This document shows, piece after piece, positions 16,670-26,272 of a stretch of DNA of 64,000 bases. The stretch spans positions 1-64,000 of the forward strand of contig CAIVSY010000106.1 of the NCBI GenBank assembly GCA_903908715.1, in the 5' to 3' direction. The notes below the pieces were generated by a model. The model ran no database searches and was not told the DNA's origin. It saw only the letters and a program-made list of their open reading frames with translations. Made by a program: the position numbers and the translations under genes. Position 1 is the stretch's first letter. Each line of letters begins with the position of its first letter. Origin of the DNA: an uncultured bacterium (GTDB lineage Bacteria > Verrucomicrobiota > Kiritimatiellia > CAIKKV01 > CAITUY01).

Positions 16670-18076
16670 ATGCAAAAGGTAAAGATTGGTTTCATTCCTT
16701 CAAGCTGGGACGCATGGAACGGGGACGACTACGCCCAGAAGATGCGCGATCGCTGTGTCGCGGTCCTGAAGAGCATTCCCGGTCTCGACTTGGTGGTGCC
16801 GCCGAAAAACCTTACGGAATTCGGATGCGTCAGCACCGTCGAGGAAGGCAAGGCTGCCCTCGCCCTCTTCAAGCGCGAGGAGATTCAAGGCCTCCTGATC
16901 GGCAACATGACCTTCGGCATGGAAGTCGCCGTCGGTACCGTGCTGAACGGACTTCGCAAGGATATGCCCATCCTGCACTTCTGCACCAAGAGCGGCCCTT
17001 ACACGGCCGAGGGCGTGCGCCTGACCGACAACTGGTGCGGGCAGTTCATGACGATATCCGCCATCAAGCGGCGCGGGTTCCGCTATGAACATCTTGTAAC
17101 CTGCAACCCCGAGGAGGAACCTTTCAAGGCCAAGGCGGAGGCCTTTACCCGCGCCTGCAATGCAATCCAGCGCTTCAAGGGCGCTAAGATCGGACAACTC
17201 GGAGCCAAACCGCAGCTCTTCGAGTCGGAAAACTGGAGCGAACAGGCCATGCAGAGGGACTTCTCCCAAATGGTCGTTCCCATGGATCTGGATCGCGTGC
17301 TGACCATCATCGAAAACATCAGCCCCAAGGATCCTGCGGTGAAGCGGGTCATGGCCCAGATCACAGACGGCGTGGATGTCGCCGAAGAAACCGAAAACAG
17401 CGTGATGAACCTGGCGCGTTGCGAGGTAGGCTATCTGCGGATCGCGGAACAGCTCGATGTGAATGCCCTCGCGATCAACTGCTGGACCCGTGTACAGGAG
17501 CGGCTGGGCTGCTCCGTCTGCTCGGTGATCGGCCGCCTGAACAACCAGGACATGCCAACCGCCTGCGAGGTGGATATCTATGGAGCGGCCACAATGCTGG
17601 CTCTGCACGCCGCCGGGCTCGGCGAAGCCAAGCCTCACTTCATCGACTTCACCGACCTGCATCCTGCCGAGGCAAACACCTGGCTGGCCTGGCACTGCGG
17701 CAACGCGCCGCGGAAAGCCTGCGCTCCGGATTGCCGGCCCAAACTTCTGAAAAATGAACGCCTGATGCAATGGTGTACAAACTGTCATGGAGCCCTTGAG
17801 TTCCGCCTGAAGGACGGTCCGGTAACCTGCGCCCGCCTGGTAGAGTACAACAGCAAGTTCACGATGTTCTTCGGCTCCGGAGAGGTCGTGAATGTTCCTC
17901 CGAACCTGCGTGGAACCTACGGCTGGGTCAAGGTCAATGATGTCGCCGACTGGGAGGCGAAAATGGCTGAACACGGCGTGATTCATCACGGCGCCCTCAT
18001 CCACGACGGCAAGGCGGCTGACGCATTGGAGATGTTCTGCAAGTTCCTGGGTATCGAGGCGGTGCGAGGCGCCTGA
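16670..18076 (+). CDS. L-fucose/L-arabinose isomerase-like protein
   Basis: The 468-residue protein resembles the FucI/AraA fold. It has an N-terminal Rossmann-like domain (GFIPSSWDAWNGDD, then LLIGNMTFGMEVAVG), a central metal domain and a C-terminal barrel. These enzymes convert aldoses to ketoses with a divalent metal. A perfect AAAGGAGAG lies before the ATG. It lies between transketolase and the FGGY kinase, giving the order expected for aldose to ketose to ketose phosphate. A Cys-rich C-terminal segment (CGNAPRKACAPDC, WCTNC) is noticeable and might bind metal. The true sugar cannot be decided between fucose, arabinose and others. Confidence 0.75.
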   Translation: MQKVKIGFIPSSWDAWNGDDYAQKMRDRCVAVLKSIPGLDLVVPPKNLTEFGCVSTVEEGKAALALFKREEIQGLLIGNMTFGMEVAVGTVLNGLRKDMPILHFCTKSGPYTAEGVRLTDNWCGQFMTISAIKRRGFRYEHLVTCNPEEEPFKAKAEAFTRACNAIQRFKGAKIGQLGAKPQLFESENWSEQAMQRDFSQMVVPMDLDRVLTIIENISPKDPAVKRVMAQITDGVDVAEETENSVMNLARCEVGYLRIAEQLDVNALAINCWTRVQERLGCSVCSVIGRLNNQDMPTACEVDIYGAATMLALHAAGLGEAKPHFIDFTDLHPAEANTWLAWHCGNAPRKACAPDCRPKLLKNERLMQWCTNCHGALEFRLKDGPVTCARLVEYNSKFTMFFGSGEVVNVPPNLRGTYGWVKVNDVADWEAKMAEHGVIHHGALIHDGKAADALEMFCKFLGIEAVRGA

Positions 18077-18145
18077 TCCCGATTGAAGCACGATGACGCC
18101 CAGATGCTCCCTGGCATCCGGGCGTTCCACATCCCGGGGTTTCTC

Positions 18146-19657
18146 ATGAGCCTTCTTGGAATCGACATTGGATCGAGCAGTTGCAAGGGTGTGGTTTTTG
18201 ACGAGGAGGGACGCCCTCTGGTATCAGCCTCAAAAGCTTACGAAACCACTTCCCCTGCCCCGGGCAGAATGGAAATGGATGCAGGGCGGTTCTGGGACGC
18301 CGTTGCCGGCGTAATCCGGGAATTGGCGCGGCAGACGCCAGCAGATCCGATTGCCGCCCTCAGCGTCAGCTGTCACGGCGAAACGCTTGTTCCCCTGGGG
18401 CCCGACGGTGCAGCCTGCGGCCCTGCCATGTTGAATTCAGATCACCGGGCAGGCGCGCAGGCGAATCGTCTGAGCAAGGCTCTTGGCACGGAGGCCATAC
18501 ATCGGATTACCGGCTCCCCACCCCATGCGATGTTCCCGCTTTGCAAGGTGCTCTGGCTGAAGGAAAACGAACCGGATGCCTTTGACCGGGTCAGGCGCTT
18601 CGTAAGCGTTGGAGCCTACATCCTGTCCCGGATGGGCTTGGAGCCGCTTACAGACCACTCCCTGGCCTCGCGCATGATGGCTTTTGATATCCGGTTGCGG
18701 CAATGGTCGGACAGTCTTTTAAAGGCAGCCGGCATTTCCCCGGACCAGTTGGATCTTATTCGTCCAGCAGGCGAACCGGCGGGTGCCCTCCCTGCAAACG
18801 CAGCACGGGACCTTGGATTGCCGAAGGGAACCGTGGTGGTCATGGGAGGTCACGACCAGCCGTGCGGTGCCTTGGGTGCGGGAATCGTCGATCCCGGTGA
18901 GGTCAGCGATTCTGCCGGCACTTTCGAATGTCTCGTCGCGGCCTCGCAGTCCCCGGCAGATGCCCGGGCAGCCTTTGTTCATTCCCTGAACTCCTATTGC
19001 CACGTCGTTCCTCACCGGTATGTAACGCTTGCCTTCTTCCCCGGAGGGATTGCCTCGCAATGGTTTCTCGACCAGTTTTGCGGCGAGGACTGCGTGCAGG
19101 CCGCAAAAGAGGGCCGCAGCTTGCATGAGCTCCTGGCCGAACGGGTCAAGTCAGCCGGTGCGGATCCAACGGGCATCATCTTTACACCGCACCTGATCGG
19201 ATCCTTTAATCCACGCTGGAACGCCAACGCACGGGGAGCAATCGCCGGGCTCGGAATCGGCTCCACCCGCCACCATCTGTATAAGGCTGTTTTCGAGGGA
19301 CTCGCCTGCGAACTCTCCCTGAATATTCACGCACTCGAGGAAGCTGTCGGCCCGATCGGCCAGATCCGGATCTTCGGCGGTAACGCTCGTTCCTTGTTCA
19401 CGGTCCAACTGCGTGCGGATATCACCGGACACGACATGGTGCTGCTGGATACGTCCGAGGCCGTCTGCCGGGGTGCCGCCATGCTTGCGGGCATCGGGAT
19501 CGGCCTCTACAGGGATGCAAAGGATGCCGTCCTGCGGGCCGTGCGAACCACACAGGTCATCGCCAGCGATCACCGCCGGACAAGCCTGTACTCCGCGCAG
19601 TTTGGACGATACCAGTCGCTCTACGACTCGCTCCACCCCGCCAATCCCAGACCCTAG
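18146..19657 (+). CDS. FGGY family carbohydrate kinase
   Basis: A 503-residue sugar kinase of the xylulokinase/fuculokinase type. It begins with the phosphate-binding strand GIDIGSSSCKG, carries GGHDQPCGALGAG in the middle and ends with the second ATPase half (FEGLACELSLNI, FGGNARS). It phosphorylates a ketose or polyol, presumably the product of the isomerase upstream. ATG 18146 is chosen because the conserved start follows at once; the ribosome binding site is weak. It is the last gene of the plus-strand operon and runs tail to tail with the GH2-GNAT gene 26 bp away. No clear terminator hairpin separates them. Confidence 0.85.
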   Translation: MSLLGIDIGSSSCKGVVFDEEGRPLVSASKAYETTSPAPGRMEMDAGRFWDAVAGVIRELARQTPADPIAALSVSCHGETLVPLGPDGAACGPAMLNSDHRAGAQANRLSKALGTEAIHRITGSPPHAMFPLCKVLWLKENEPDAFDRVRRFVSVGAYILSRMGLEPLTDHSLASRMMAFDIRLRQWSDSLLKAAGISPDQLDLIRPAGEPAGALPANAARDLGLPKGTVVVMGGHDQPCGALGAGIVDPGEVSDSAGTFECLVAASQSPADARAAFVHSLNSYCHVVPHRYVTLAFFPGGIASQWFLDQFCGEDCVQAAKEGRSLHELLAERVKSAGADPTGIIFTPHLIGSFNPRWNANARGAIAGLGIGSTRHHLYKAVFEGLACELSLNIHALEEAVGPIGQIRIFGGNARSLFTVQLRADITGHDMVLLDTSEAVCRGAAMLAGIGIGLYRDAKDAVLRAVRTTQVIASDHRRTSLYSAQFGRYQSLYDSLHPANPRP

Positions 19658-19683
19658 CCGGGGTAGACCCGTGTCACCCCTGC

Positions 19684-22017
19684 TCAAAGATCCAGTTGAA
19701 GGGCACGTTCCACAGAAGGGTGCTTCAGTTTCGAGTTCAAGCCAGCCCAGGTGCTTCGCGCATTGGCCGTTCTCATGTCCGGCTCAAATCCGAAACCCAA
19801 GTACAAGGCAATGGCGCCAGTCCGTTCCGTCGTCGTGACAAGGTAACAGTTGTCGTGCCACTCCGCCAGGCAGTTCATGGCGTGTGTCATCATCGCCTTG
19901 CCAACACCCTTGCCCTGGAAGCGCGGGCGTACCGCCACCCAGTGAATCCGGCCAGCATCCCGTCCATGAAAGTCGCGGTTGTACCAGGCGCTGATTGTCC
20001 CCACTCCGAGCCCGCGCGAATCCGTCACGATGAAGCACCGTCGTGGCACGGCACCAGGATCGTCGCCGAACTCTTCGCGGAACAAACCGTCCTTGATCGT
20101 GAGGTACGGTTCGGCGTCGCGCCATATGTCTGTCCAAAGGCCGATATCATCCACTGTCATGGGGCGGATGCCATAGCCCGCCGGCATGGGCATTTGCGGG
20201 ATGCCGCGCATATGCGGCCGGCTCATGATCACTGTCGTTCCAGTTGGCGCCGCCGACAACCGCGGCATGGCTCCTTGCCGGGCCCGGAACATCTTCTGGG
20301 CCGTCCAGTATGGCAACAACCGGCGCCGGTCGCGACTGACAACGCCAAACGGCGCGGTCGCCAGCCCGTTAAAAAAACGACCAGCCGGCCAGGAATGATC
20401 CGCCCAACACCAGATCGTGGCTCCGCAGAGGTACGGGGCATCGAACGTGGCAAACTCCGCCTCGAGGGAGCGCGCGTGTTCGTCTTCGCCAAGCGCATGG
20501 CCGAATGTCCCGGCGAACGAAGCATACCCGAACTCGGCAATCAGAACCGGTTTGGCGGGGTATTGGCTGTGCAACCCGGCGATCCGCTCACGTTGCCAAG
20601 CAACGGATCCTGCCAGATCGAAAGTCCCCGGCTGATGACCGCGTGCCTCGAAGTCCATTACGGGATAGGAGTTGATGCAGACGACGTCATCTTCATCGAA
20701 TTGCGAATGTCCGTCCTCCCAGCGGTTCATCACGTGGACACACAGCCGAGAAGGATCGAGCGCTCGTGCCAGCCGGATCAGCGCCTGATTTCCTTCCGCC
20801 ACGCCAGGCTCTCCTTCGGGCGTTTCGTTGCTCACCGACCAGAAGATGACGGCGGGATGATTGAAGTCGCGCTCAATCATCCGCTCCAACTGCCGGGAGG
20901 CGGAGACCACGCGGGCGGCCTGGGTACGGCGGCCCTCTTCGCCCTGGTTCCAGAAATAGAGCGGAATCTCTGCGAACACCAGTAACCCCAGCCGGTCACA
21001 CAGGTCCAGTTCGGCCGGATGGTGCGGATAATGGCAGAGCCGAACGAAATTGGCGCCGGCCTCTTTTATCCGCTCCAGATCCTGCCTTGTCGTCTCGAGA
21101 TCTGTCGCCATCGCCGTCCGTGGCGAATCCTCATGCCGGTTGAACCCGGTCAGGAAGATTTTTTCGCCGTTGAGCAGAAGCCCCTCCGGAGTCGCCTCGA
21201 TATGCCTGAACCCGAATGTCGTTGCTACCTCATCCATCACCCCGTCCCCAGCCGCAAGGCGGACGCGAGCCTGGTAAAGCACCGGGGCCGACGGCGACCA
21301 GGCGCGGGCGCCCGCAAGCGTACCGTTCAGTTTCACCTCTTCCGCTGAGCCCGCCTCAAGCCTGACGGGAGGCGCCTGCAACCGCAGGCATGGATTCCCG
21401 TCCGCCTCATGGATAGCCACCTCAAGCCCCGTGACGGCCGCCATGATGCCGGTGTTACGGATTCGCGCCTGGACATTCAGCCTGCCGCCCGCCGCTCCCG
21501 GTTTAGCGCTGATCCGCAGCTGATCGACGTACAGCGGTGCGGTCGAATAGAGGAGCACCTCGCGAATGATGCCGCCGTAGCCGCGCCAGCCGACATGCAT
21601 GCCCGGGACATCCCCCTCGTGGTGAGAGTTGTCCACCAGGACAGCCAGCACGTTCCGGCCATCCCAACCTATCTGGTCGCCCACCTCAAATTCAAACGGC
21701 AGAAAACCATCCCGGTGTTCTCCCAGGCACTCCCCGTTCAGCCAAACCTTCGCCCTGTAATTCACGGCCTCAAAGCGCAGGACCACCCGCCGACCGCGCC
21801 ACCCGGCAGGAACAAAGAACGTCCGGCGATACCAAACCAAGCCTTCGTAGTAATCAATGCCCGCACAGCACGCCTCGAAACAGGACGGCACGGCTACCTC
21901 CCGCCACAACGGAAAATCCCGGTCGGCCCGCCAAAAACCCAGCACCTCCCCATCCCCATGCGGGTCAGGGCTACACCGCCACGGGGAAGCAAGTTCCAGC
22001 GTCTGTCGTTCGCTCAT
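19684..22017 (-). CDS. GH2 glycosidase fused to GNAT acetyltransferase
   Basis: A 777-residue fusion. Residues 1-585 form a GH2 enzyme (sugar-binding, immunoglobulin-like and TIM-barrel domains) with acid/base Glu398 in SVSNETPEG and nucleophile Glu495 in LIAEFGYAS. Residues about 598-777 are a complete GNAT domain with the acetyl-CoA loop RPRFQGKGVGKAMM (697-710) and a C-terminal GFGFEP strand. GH2 enzymes are beta-galactosidases, glucuronidases or mannosidases. No signal peptide is present, which fits the need for cytosolic acetyl-CoA. The linker is short and uninterrupted. An internal ATG at 20226 could start the GNAT alone but has no Shine-Dalgarno. GAGGGAG precedes ATG 22017. The acetyl acceptor is unknown; an amino sugar released by this locus is a guess. 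Confidence 0.88.
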   Translation of the reverse strand: MSERQTLELASPWRCSPDPHGDGEVLGFWRADRDFPLWREVAVPSCFEACCAGIDYYEGLVWYRRTFFVPAGWRGRRVVLRFEAVNYRAKVWLNGECLGEHRDGFLPFEFEVGDQIGWDGRNVLAVLVDNSHHEGDVPGMHVGWRGYGGIIREVLLYSTAPLYVDQLRISAKPGAAGGRLNVQARIRNTGIMAAVTGLEVAIHEADGNPCLRLQAPPVRLEAGSAEEVKLNGTLAGARAWSPSAPVLYQARVRLAAGDGVMDEVATTFGFRHIEATPEGLLLNGEKIFLTGFNRHEDSPRTAMATDLETTRQDLERIKEAGANFVRLCHYPHHPAELDLCDRLGLLVFAEIPLYFWNQGEEGRRTQAARVVSASRQLERMIERDFNHPAVIFWSVSNETPEGEPGVAEGNQALIRLARALDPSRLCVHVMNRWEDGHSQFDEDDVVCINSYPVMDFEARGHQPGTFDLAGSVAWQRERIAGLHSQYPAKPVLIAEFGYASFAGTFGHALGEDEHARSLEAEFATFDAPYLCGATIWCWADHSWPAGRFFNGLATAPFGVVSRDRRRLLPYWTAQKMFRARQGAMPRLSAAPTGTTVIMSRPHMRGIPQMPMPAGYGIRPMTVDDIGLWTDIWRDAEPYLTIKDGLFREEFGDDPGAVPRRCFIVTDSRGLGVGTISAWYNRDFHGRDAGRIHWVAVRPRFQGKGVGKAMMTHAMNCLAEWHDNCYLVTTTERTGAIALYLGFGFEPDMRTANARSTWAGLNSKLKHPSVERALQLDL

Positions 22018-22185
22018 AGCTCCCTCATTGCCACGCAGCGCGCCGTCGACTGCCGCATATGCACGTTCGGAACGGGGGCGCCGCGTTCAATAAGCACGTC
22101 CCGCAGATCATCAGCCTCAACAGAAATACTTTCGCACGCGCAAATAGTCAAAGTGGACGCACATCAAAATACCAACCGCAACTGG

Positions 22186-24060
22186 TCAGAGACTGCGGAT
22201 GGCGCGGCGATACAACGCCAGCGTGATCCGGATCTCGCTGGGCCGGTTCCGGGCCATCCAAAGCTTCACAAAGCGCGCCCGGAGCCCCATCATCTCACGT
22301 TTCAGGGCGCGGCGTACTTCCGGCGTATCACGGCCACCCGGTCCAAACGCTTTCATTTTACGAATCGCACACGCCATGGTATCGGCGGCAAACTCCCAAT
22401 AAGGAAGAACCTTCAGGGGGTCCGCGCCCTTCTGCCGGGATGCCGCCGCCAACGTCTTGCGGACCCGATGGATCCGTGGCAAATACCCGGCCGCAAAAGC
22501 TGCGTCCACCCGCTTCTTCCGCTTCACAACGCGGCCATTCAACGCTTCAATGACTTCTACGGGCTTGGTCCGTCTAAATACATCATCGCCCGGCGCGGCG
22601 AAGAGAGTATGCCGCCACAGGCTTTGATAGTATCCGGCGGCATTGACCTCCGCGATCTCGCCCATTTCCGAAACCGCGTCGGCAAGCGCCTTGTCGTTCG
22701 AGCGCAGGAACAGGCGGGCAAACCGGGCGTGAAAACTTTTCTGGTTCGCCCCCGTATTCCACCCCTGCTCGGCTCCGAACAGATATCCGTGCCACGAGAA
22801 CTCCATGAAGTTATAGTGGCCGCCATCCCCCCAATCGGTGTTCAGCAGCCCGTCGGCACCATGCCGGTATCCCGCCTTCGCAAACCCATGTATGTTTTCC
22901 ATGGCCTCCGGTAAACGCGGGAAGAGTGCAACCCACGAAGAAGTGCCCGGGCACGCGAAGAACGGCAAATCAGCTTTTTCAAAGTCCTTGATGCGATCGA
23001 AAGGATGGTCGTAGCCGTAACCCCAGTCGAGGACCGTCATGTCCGACGGAATCCGCCCGATGAGTTCCGGATAGTGGCGGATGATGTCGCCCCAGAACAT
23101 GACGCTCTTGCCGTATTTCGCCGCAAGATCGCGCACCTTGCGGACATGATTCAGATAGACCACGCCCTTGCCCAGTTTCTTGCACAATGTGTAACTCTGC
23201 CCCAGACCAAGATCCCACGTTTCATCGCAACAGATGTTGAATCTTGTAGAACGGAAGAGTGGCAGGAACTCGGCAAACAGGCTATCCAGGAAAGAATAAA
23301 CCCCGGGGACAGCCGGTGAAAGCGACCAGGCGATCAGCCGCTGCCAGGCCTGGCGATCATCCGGGGTCTCGTACTTGCCAATGCCACGGTCTTCCGCCAG
23401 GTGATGATATTCAGGATGCTTAAGGACGGTCGCCAGATGACCGAAGGTGGCCAGAGACGGCACCAACTCTATGCCGCGCGCATCGCAGTACGCATCGAGC
23501 GTCAGAATGTCCTCGGCCGTTAACGGCGAGGCGCCCTGACCGATCCGGGGATGACCGCGGAACGCGAACGTGTGCTCAATGTAAAGCTGCAACTGGTTGA
23601 TCTTGTATTGCGCCAGATGGTCGGCCATCTTCATGAGCCATTCCAGTTTCGGCACACGGCCGCGGCAAACATCATAATAGACACCCCGATCCGCAAAATC
23701 AGGCCAATCCTCGATTGCCAGGCATGGCAGTACACCGTTTGACTGAGCAACCAGCTGACGCAATGTTTGAACACCATGACTCACAGCGGCCGCAGTCCGG
23801 CCCGCAATGGTCACGCCGGCCGGACTTACCCTCAGGGTATAGCCGCCTGGCCGGAGCTTCGGGTTCAGGGAAAGCGCGATTGTGTCCGCCACCCCGGGAA
23901 CGGAAACATAAACCTTCGTGCACGGCAGGAATTCACGAACCAGGGTCGCGGCTCCAAAGAGGGATTGCGAGGCAATACCGATATGGATTTTCCCGGTTAA
24001 CGGCATACATCCGTTGGTGAGTTTGACCTTCTTGGGTTCCGGCAGAAATACAGGCTTCAT
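22186..24060 (-). CDS. GH20-like beta-N-acetylhexosaminidase
   Basis: The 624-residue protein has an N-terminal hexosaminidase alpha/beta domain (about 1-115, with the typical GVQTLRQL) and a TIM barrel opening DRGVYYDVCRGRVP. The catalytic pair is Asp279-Glu280 in ICCDETWDLG. GH20 enzymes remove terminal GlcNAc or GalNAc through the substrate's own acetamido group. No signal peptide is seen, so it probably acts in the cytoplasm. ATG 24060 follows AGGAAAGG and leaves 53 bp to the upstream nitrilase gene; a longer in-frame start would overlap that gene. The C-terminal 120 residues are basic and helical. Confidence 0.85.
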   Translation of the reverse strand: MKPVFLPEPKKVKLTNGCMPLTGKIHIGIASQSLFGAATLVREFLPCTKVYVSVPGVADTIALSLNPKLRPGGYTLRVSPAGVTIAGRTAAAVSHGVQTLRQLVAQSNGVLPCLAIEDWPDFADRGVYYDVCRGRVPKLEWLMKMADHLAQYKINQLQLYIEHTFAFRGHPRIGQGASPLTAEDILTLDAYCDARGIELVPSLATFGHLATVLKHPEYHHLAEDRGIGKYETPDDRQAWQRLIAWSLSPAVPGVYSFLDSLFAEFLPLFRSTRFNICCDETWDLGLGQSYTLCKKLGKGVVYLNHVRKVRDLAAKYGKSVMFWGDIIRHYPELIGRIPSDMTVLDWGYGYDHPFDRIKDFEKADLPFFACPGTSSWVALFPRLPEAMENIHGFAKAGYRHGADGLLNTDWGDGGHYNFMEFSWHGYLFGAEQGWNTGANQKSFHARFARLFLRSNDKALADAVSEMGEIAEVNAAGYYQSLWRHTLFAAPGDDVFRRTKPVEVIEALNGRVVKRKKRVDAAFAAGYLPRIHRVRKTLAAASRQKGADPLKVLPYWEFAADTMACAIRKMKAFGPGGRDTPEVRRALKREMMGLRARFVKLWMARNRPSEIRITLALYRRAIRSL

Positions 24061-24113
24061 ACACAACCTTTCCTGTTCTTTTGTTATTGCATTACGTTTC
24101 AATGAAATTCCCA

Positions 24114-24971
24114 TCATGGCTTACTTGCCCCATCAGCCTGCCTGGCGTGACGCGAAGGGCGTCCCAGGAACATCCGCTGCCCCTTGGCCAGAAGCATCGG
24201 GCAATAGTTATGCAGCCATCCGTTCCTCGACAACCCGTCGGGGAAATCATGAAAAAGCATTCCGGCGCGATGCTGGGGCAACTGCTTGGCGATCGTCGCG
24301 TCAGGCCTGGCGACAAATGTCCCCCAGTTGGAATACCTCCGGGATGAATTATTGGCGACGGCCCACATCCGGTTGTCCGCGCAACGTGTGGGCACCTGCC
24401 CCTCTGTCAGGCAATCGAGGCAGCTGGCGCCGTCGTGATGCGCGTTATAGAAGGAGTGCAGCATCAATGTAACGCCCTTCTCCCGATACGCCGCATAGAT
24501 CTGCGGATAGCACGCGTCATAGCAGATGGCAAAACCCACCTTGACCCCGCGGATCGTCCGGGTCACCAGCCGGTTGCCGGCGGAATAGTACTGCCGGTCT
24601 GATGAAGTAAGCATGCACTTGTCATAACGGTCCACAATGCGGCCATCCGGCCCGATCAGATAGAGGCAATTCATGGGCGGATTCTTTGCATCGAGAAAAT
24701 GGGAGGAACCTAGCACGAGCCAGATTCCCAGATCCGCGACCAGATCCTGCAGGTGTGCGGTCTCAGTGCGCAGAAGATCCCAGTTGAACCCGCGGAACGA
24801 GTCGAAATCCAGCCGGGCGTATCCCGAAAGGCAGGTCTCGGAGGTATGCAGCAGGTGTGCGCCACCGTTCTTGGCGGCCTTCAGGTAACGCCGGATATAT
24901 CCGGCGTTCCGGCGGATATCATCGCTGACTGGGAACTGGCAGGACGCAACTCGCAACTGATTCTGTTTCAT
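24114..24971 (-). CDS. nitrilase superfamily carbon-nitrogen hydrolase
   Basis: A 285-residue enzyme with the complete Glu-Lys-Cys triad: Glu45 in HTSETCLSG, Lys118 in DRYDKCML and Cys150 in FAICYDACYP. The family hydrolyses amides, carbamoyl groups or nitriles. The gene lies between a Gfo/Idh oxidoreductase and GH20 with short spacers, so it is part of the sugar-catabolic series. With the creatininase-like protein it is the second amide-hydrolysing family in the locus, consistent with nitrogen-containing sugars. The substrate is unknown. Confidence 0.85.
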   Translation of the reverse strand: MKQNQLRVASCQFPVSDDIRRNAGYIRRYLKAAKNGGAHLLHTSETCLSGYARLDFDSFRGFNWDLLRTETAHLQDLVADLGIWLVLGSSHFLDAKNPPMNCLYLIGPDGRIVDRYDKCMLTSSDRQYYSAGNRLVTRTIRGVKVGFAICYDACYPQIYAAYREKGVTLMLHSFYNAHHDGASCLDCLTEGQVPTRCADNRMWAVANNSSRRYSNWGTFVARPDATIAKQLPQHRAGMLFHDFPDGLSRNGWLHNYCPMLLAKGQRMFLGRPSRHARQADGASKP

Positions 24972-25008
24972 TGTTCGTATTCCCCGACTGTAGCAGATGA
25001 AAGAGCAC

Positions 25009-26196
25009 TCATGCCGGATACGGAACTTCCAGGAATTGTCGACGCTCCGCCGATGTCCTGCAGGTCAGGCAAACCAATGCACTCTGGATCCCCGCAGTCA
25101 GCGGACTTCTCCCGGAATCCCTGTGCCGCATGGCACGCACAAAATCATGCGCCAGCTCAATGTCTCCGCCTCCATGGCCATCGATCTCCGAGCCCATGTT
25201 ATACGAAATCGTCTCATGTTCATGATGACGCGTCAGCTTAAGTATGTTCTTGCACCAGTCGAACTGAATGGTTCCGTCATAGCCGATCAGCGTGGCACCG
25301 CGCTCACCGGCATCCCTGCGGACAAAGAAGTTCTGGGTGTAGACCGCCTGAAGTCCCGACTCGAACTGAAGGAGGCAGGATGAGGAATCCTCATTGCAAC
25401 CTGTCTTGTCGTCACCGATATCCTTCCCGAAGCAGCAAGGATGGTCCTCGTTTCCTCGCCACGCGGGCTGAAGGCCCTTGACTTTCCTCTTCCAGAAGGG
25501 GCTCTCCGGACAGGACTCAACCTCATCGCAAGCCGAACACCACAACCCCGCCGGCTTCCGTCCCCCGTACACACGACCCCGGCTCATCATTGCCGCGACG
25601 AGTTTCGGCCTCTCTCCGGCAATGAAGCTGACATAATCAATGTCGTGCGTGGCCTTTTGGAGGAACAGCCCCTGCGTGACGCGGTAATCACGGTACCAGC
25701 TGTCGAAATAGACAGAACCGTACGACACATTATTGACGGCCTGGATGTGCTCCAACTTCCCGATGGCCCCATCGAGAATAAGTTGCCGCGCCTTCATCGC
25801 CAACGGGCTAAGACGCATCGGGAATGACACAACACATGGAGCAGTGTACCGTTTGGCCGCATAATGAAGCGCCAGGACCTGATCCATGCTCGTGGCAACG
25901 GGTTTCTCGAGGTACATGGGAAGATTGCGCGACATCACCTTGATCGCCATGGGCGTGTGCATATCACAGCGCGTACCGATGAGGACCCCATCCAACCGCT
26001 CGGCATCCAGCATCCGGTCCGCATCATCGTAAAAGCGGATGCTCTCCGCGGCAGATCCCAACTCGCCGCGGATTTCCTCGTTCCGGATATCGGTAATGGC
26101 CACCACATTGGCGGCGGGATCCAGAACCCGTATGAAGGAGTCTATGACGCCCCGTATCCGTCCCCCATATCCTATTACACCCATCTGAAGTGCCAT
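25009..26196 (-). CDS. Gfo/Idh/MocA family oxidoreductase with Cys-rich insertion
   Basis: The 395-residue protein has an N-terminal Rossmann domain (MGVIGYGGRIRG), the catalytic EKP motif at 97-99 and the usual alpha/beta C-terminal domain with HDIDY. Family members oxidise or reduce sugars with tightly or loosely bound NAD(P). An insertion at about 220-275 carries seven cysteines (220, 223, 229, 254, 255, 267, 274), enough for a zinc or other metal site. GAGGGAGG lies before the ATG. The gene is followed 37 bp later by the nitrilase. Confidence 0.88.
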   Translation of the reverse strand: MALQMGVIGYGGRIRGVIDSFIRVLDPAANVVAITDIRNEEIRGELGSAAESIRFYDDADRMLDAERLDGVLIGTRCDMHTPMAIKVMSRNLPMYLEKPVATSMDQVLALHYAAKRYTAPCVVSFPMRLSPLAMKARQLILDGAIGKLEHIQAVNNVSYGSVYFDSWYRDYRVTQGLFLQKATHDIDYVSFIAGERPKLVAAMMSRGRVYGGRKPAGLWCSACDEVESCPESPFWKRKVKGLQPAWRGNEDHPCCFGKDIGDDKTGCNEDSSSCLLQFESGLQAVYTQNFFVRRDAGERGATLIGYDGTIQFDWCKNILKLTRHHEHETISYNMGSEIDGHGGGDIELAHDFVRAMRHRDSGRSPLTAGIQSALVCLTCRTSAERRQFLEVPYPA

Positions 26197-26272
26197 ATCT
26201 CTACCTCCCTCAATCTAAGAGTCGGCCCACGCCGTACCTAGCGGGCGAGAATGCCCGAATCTCAAGCCCGCC

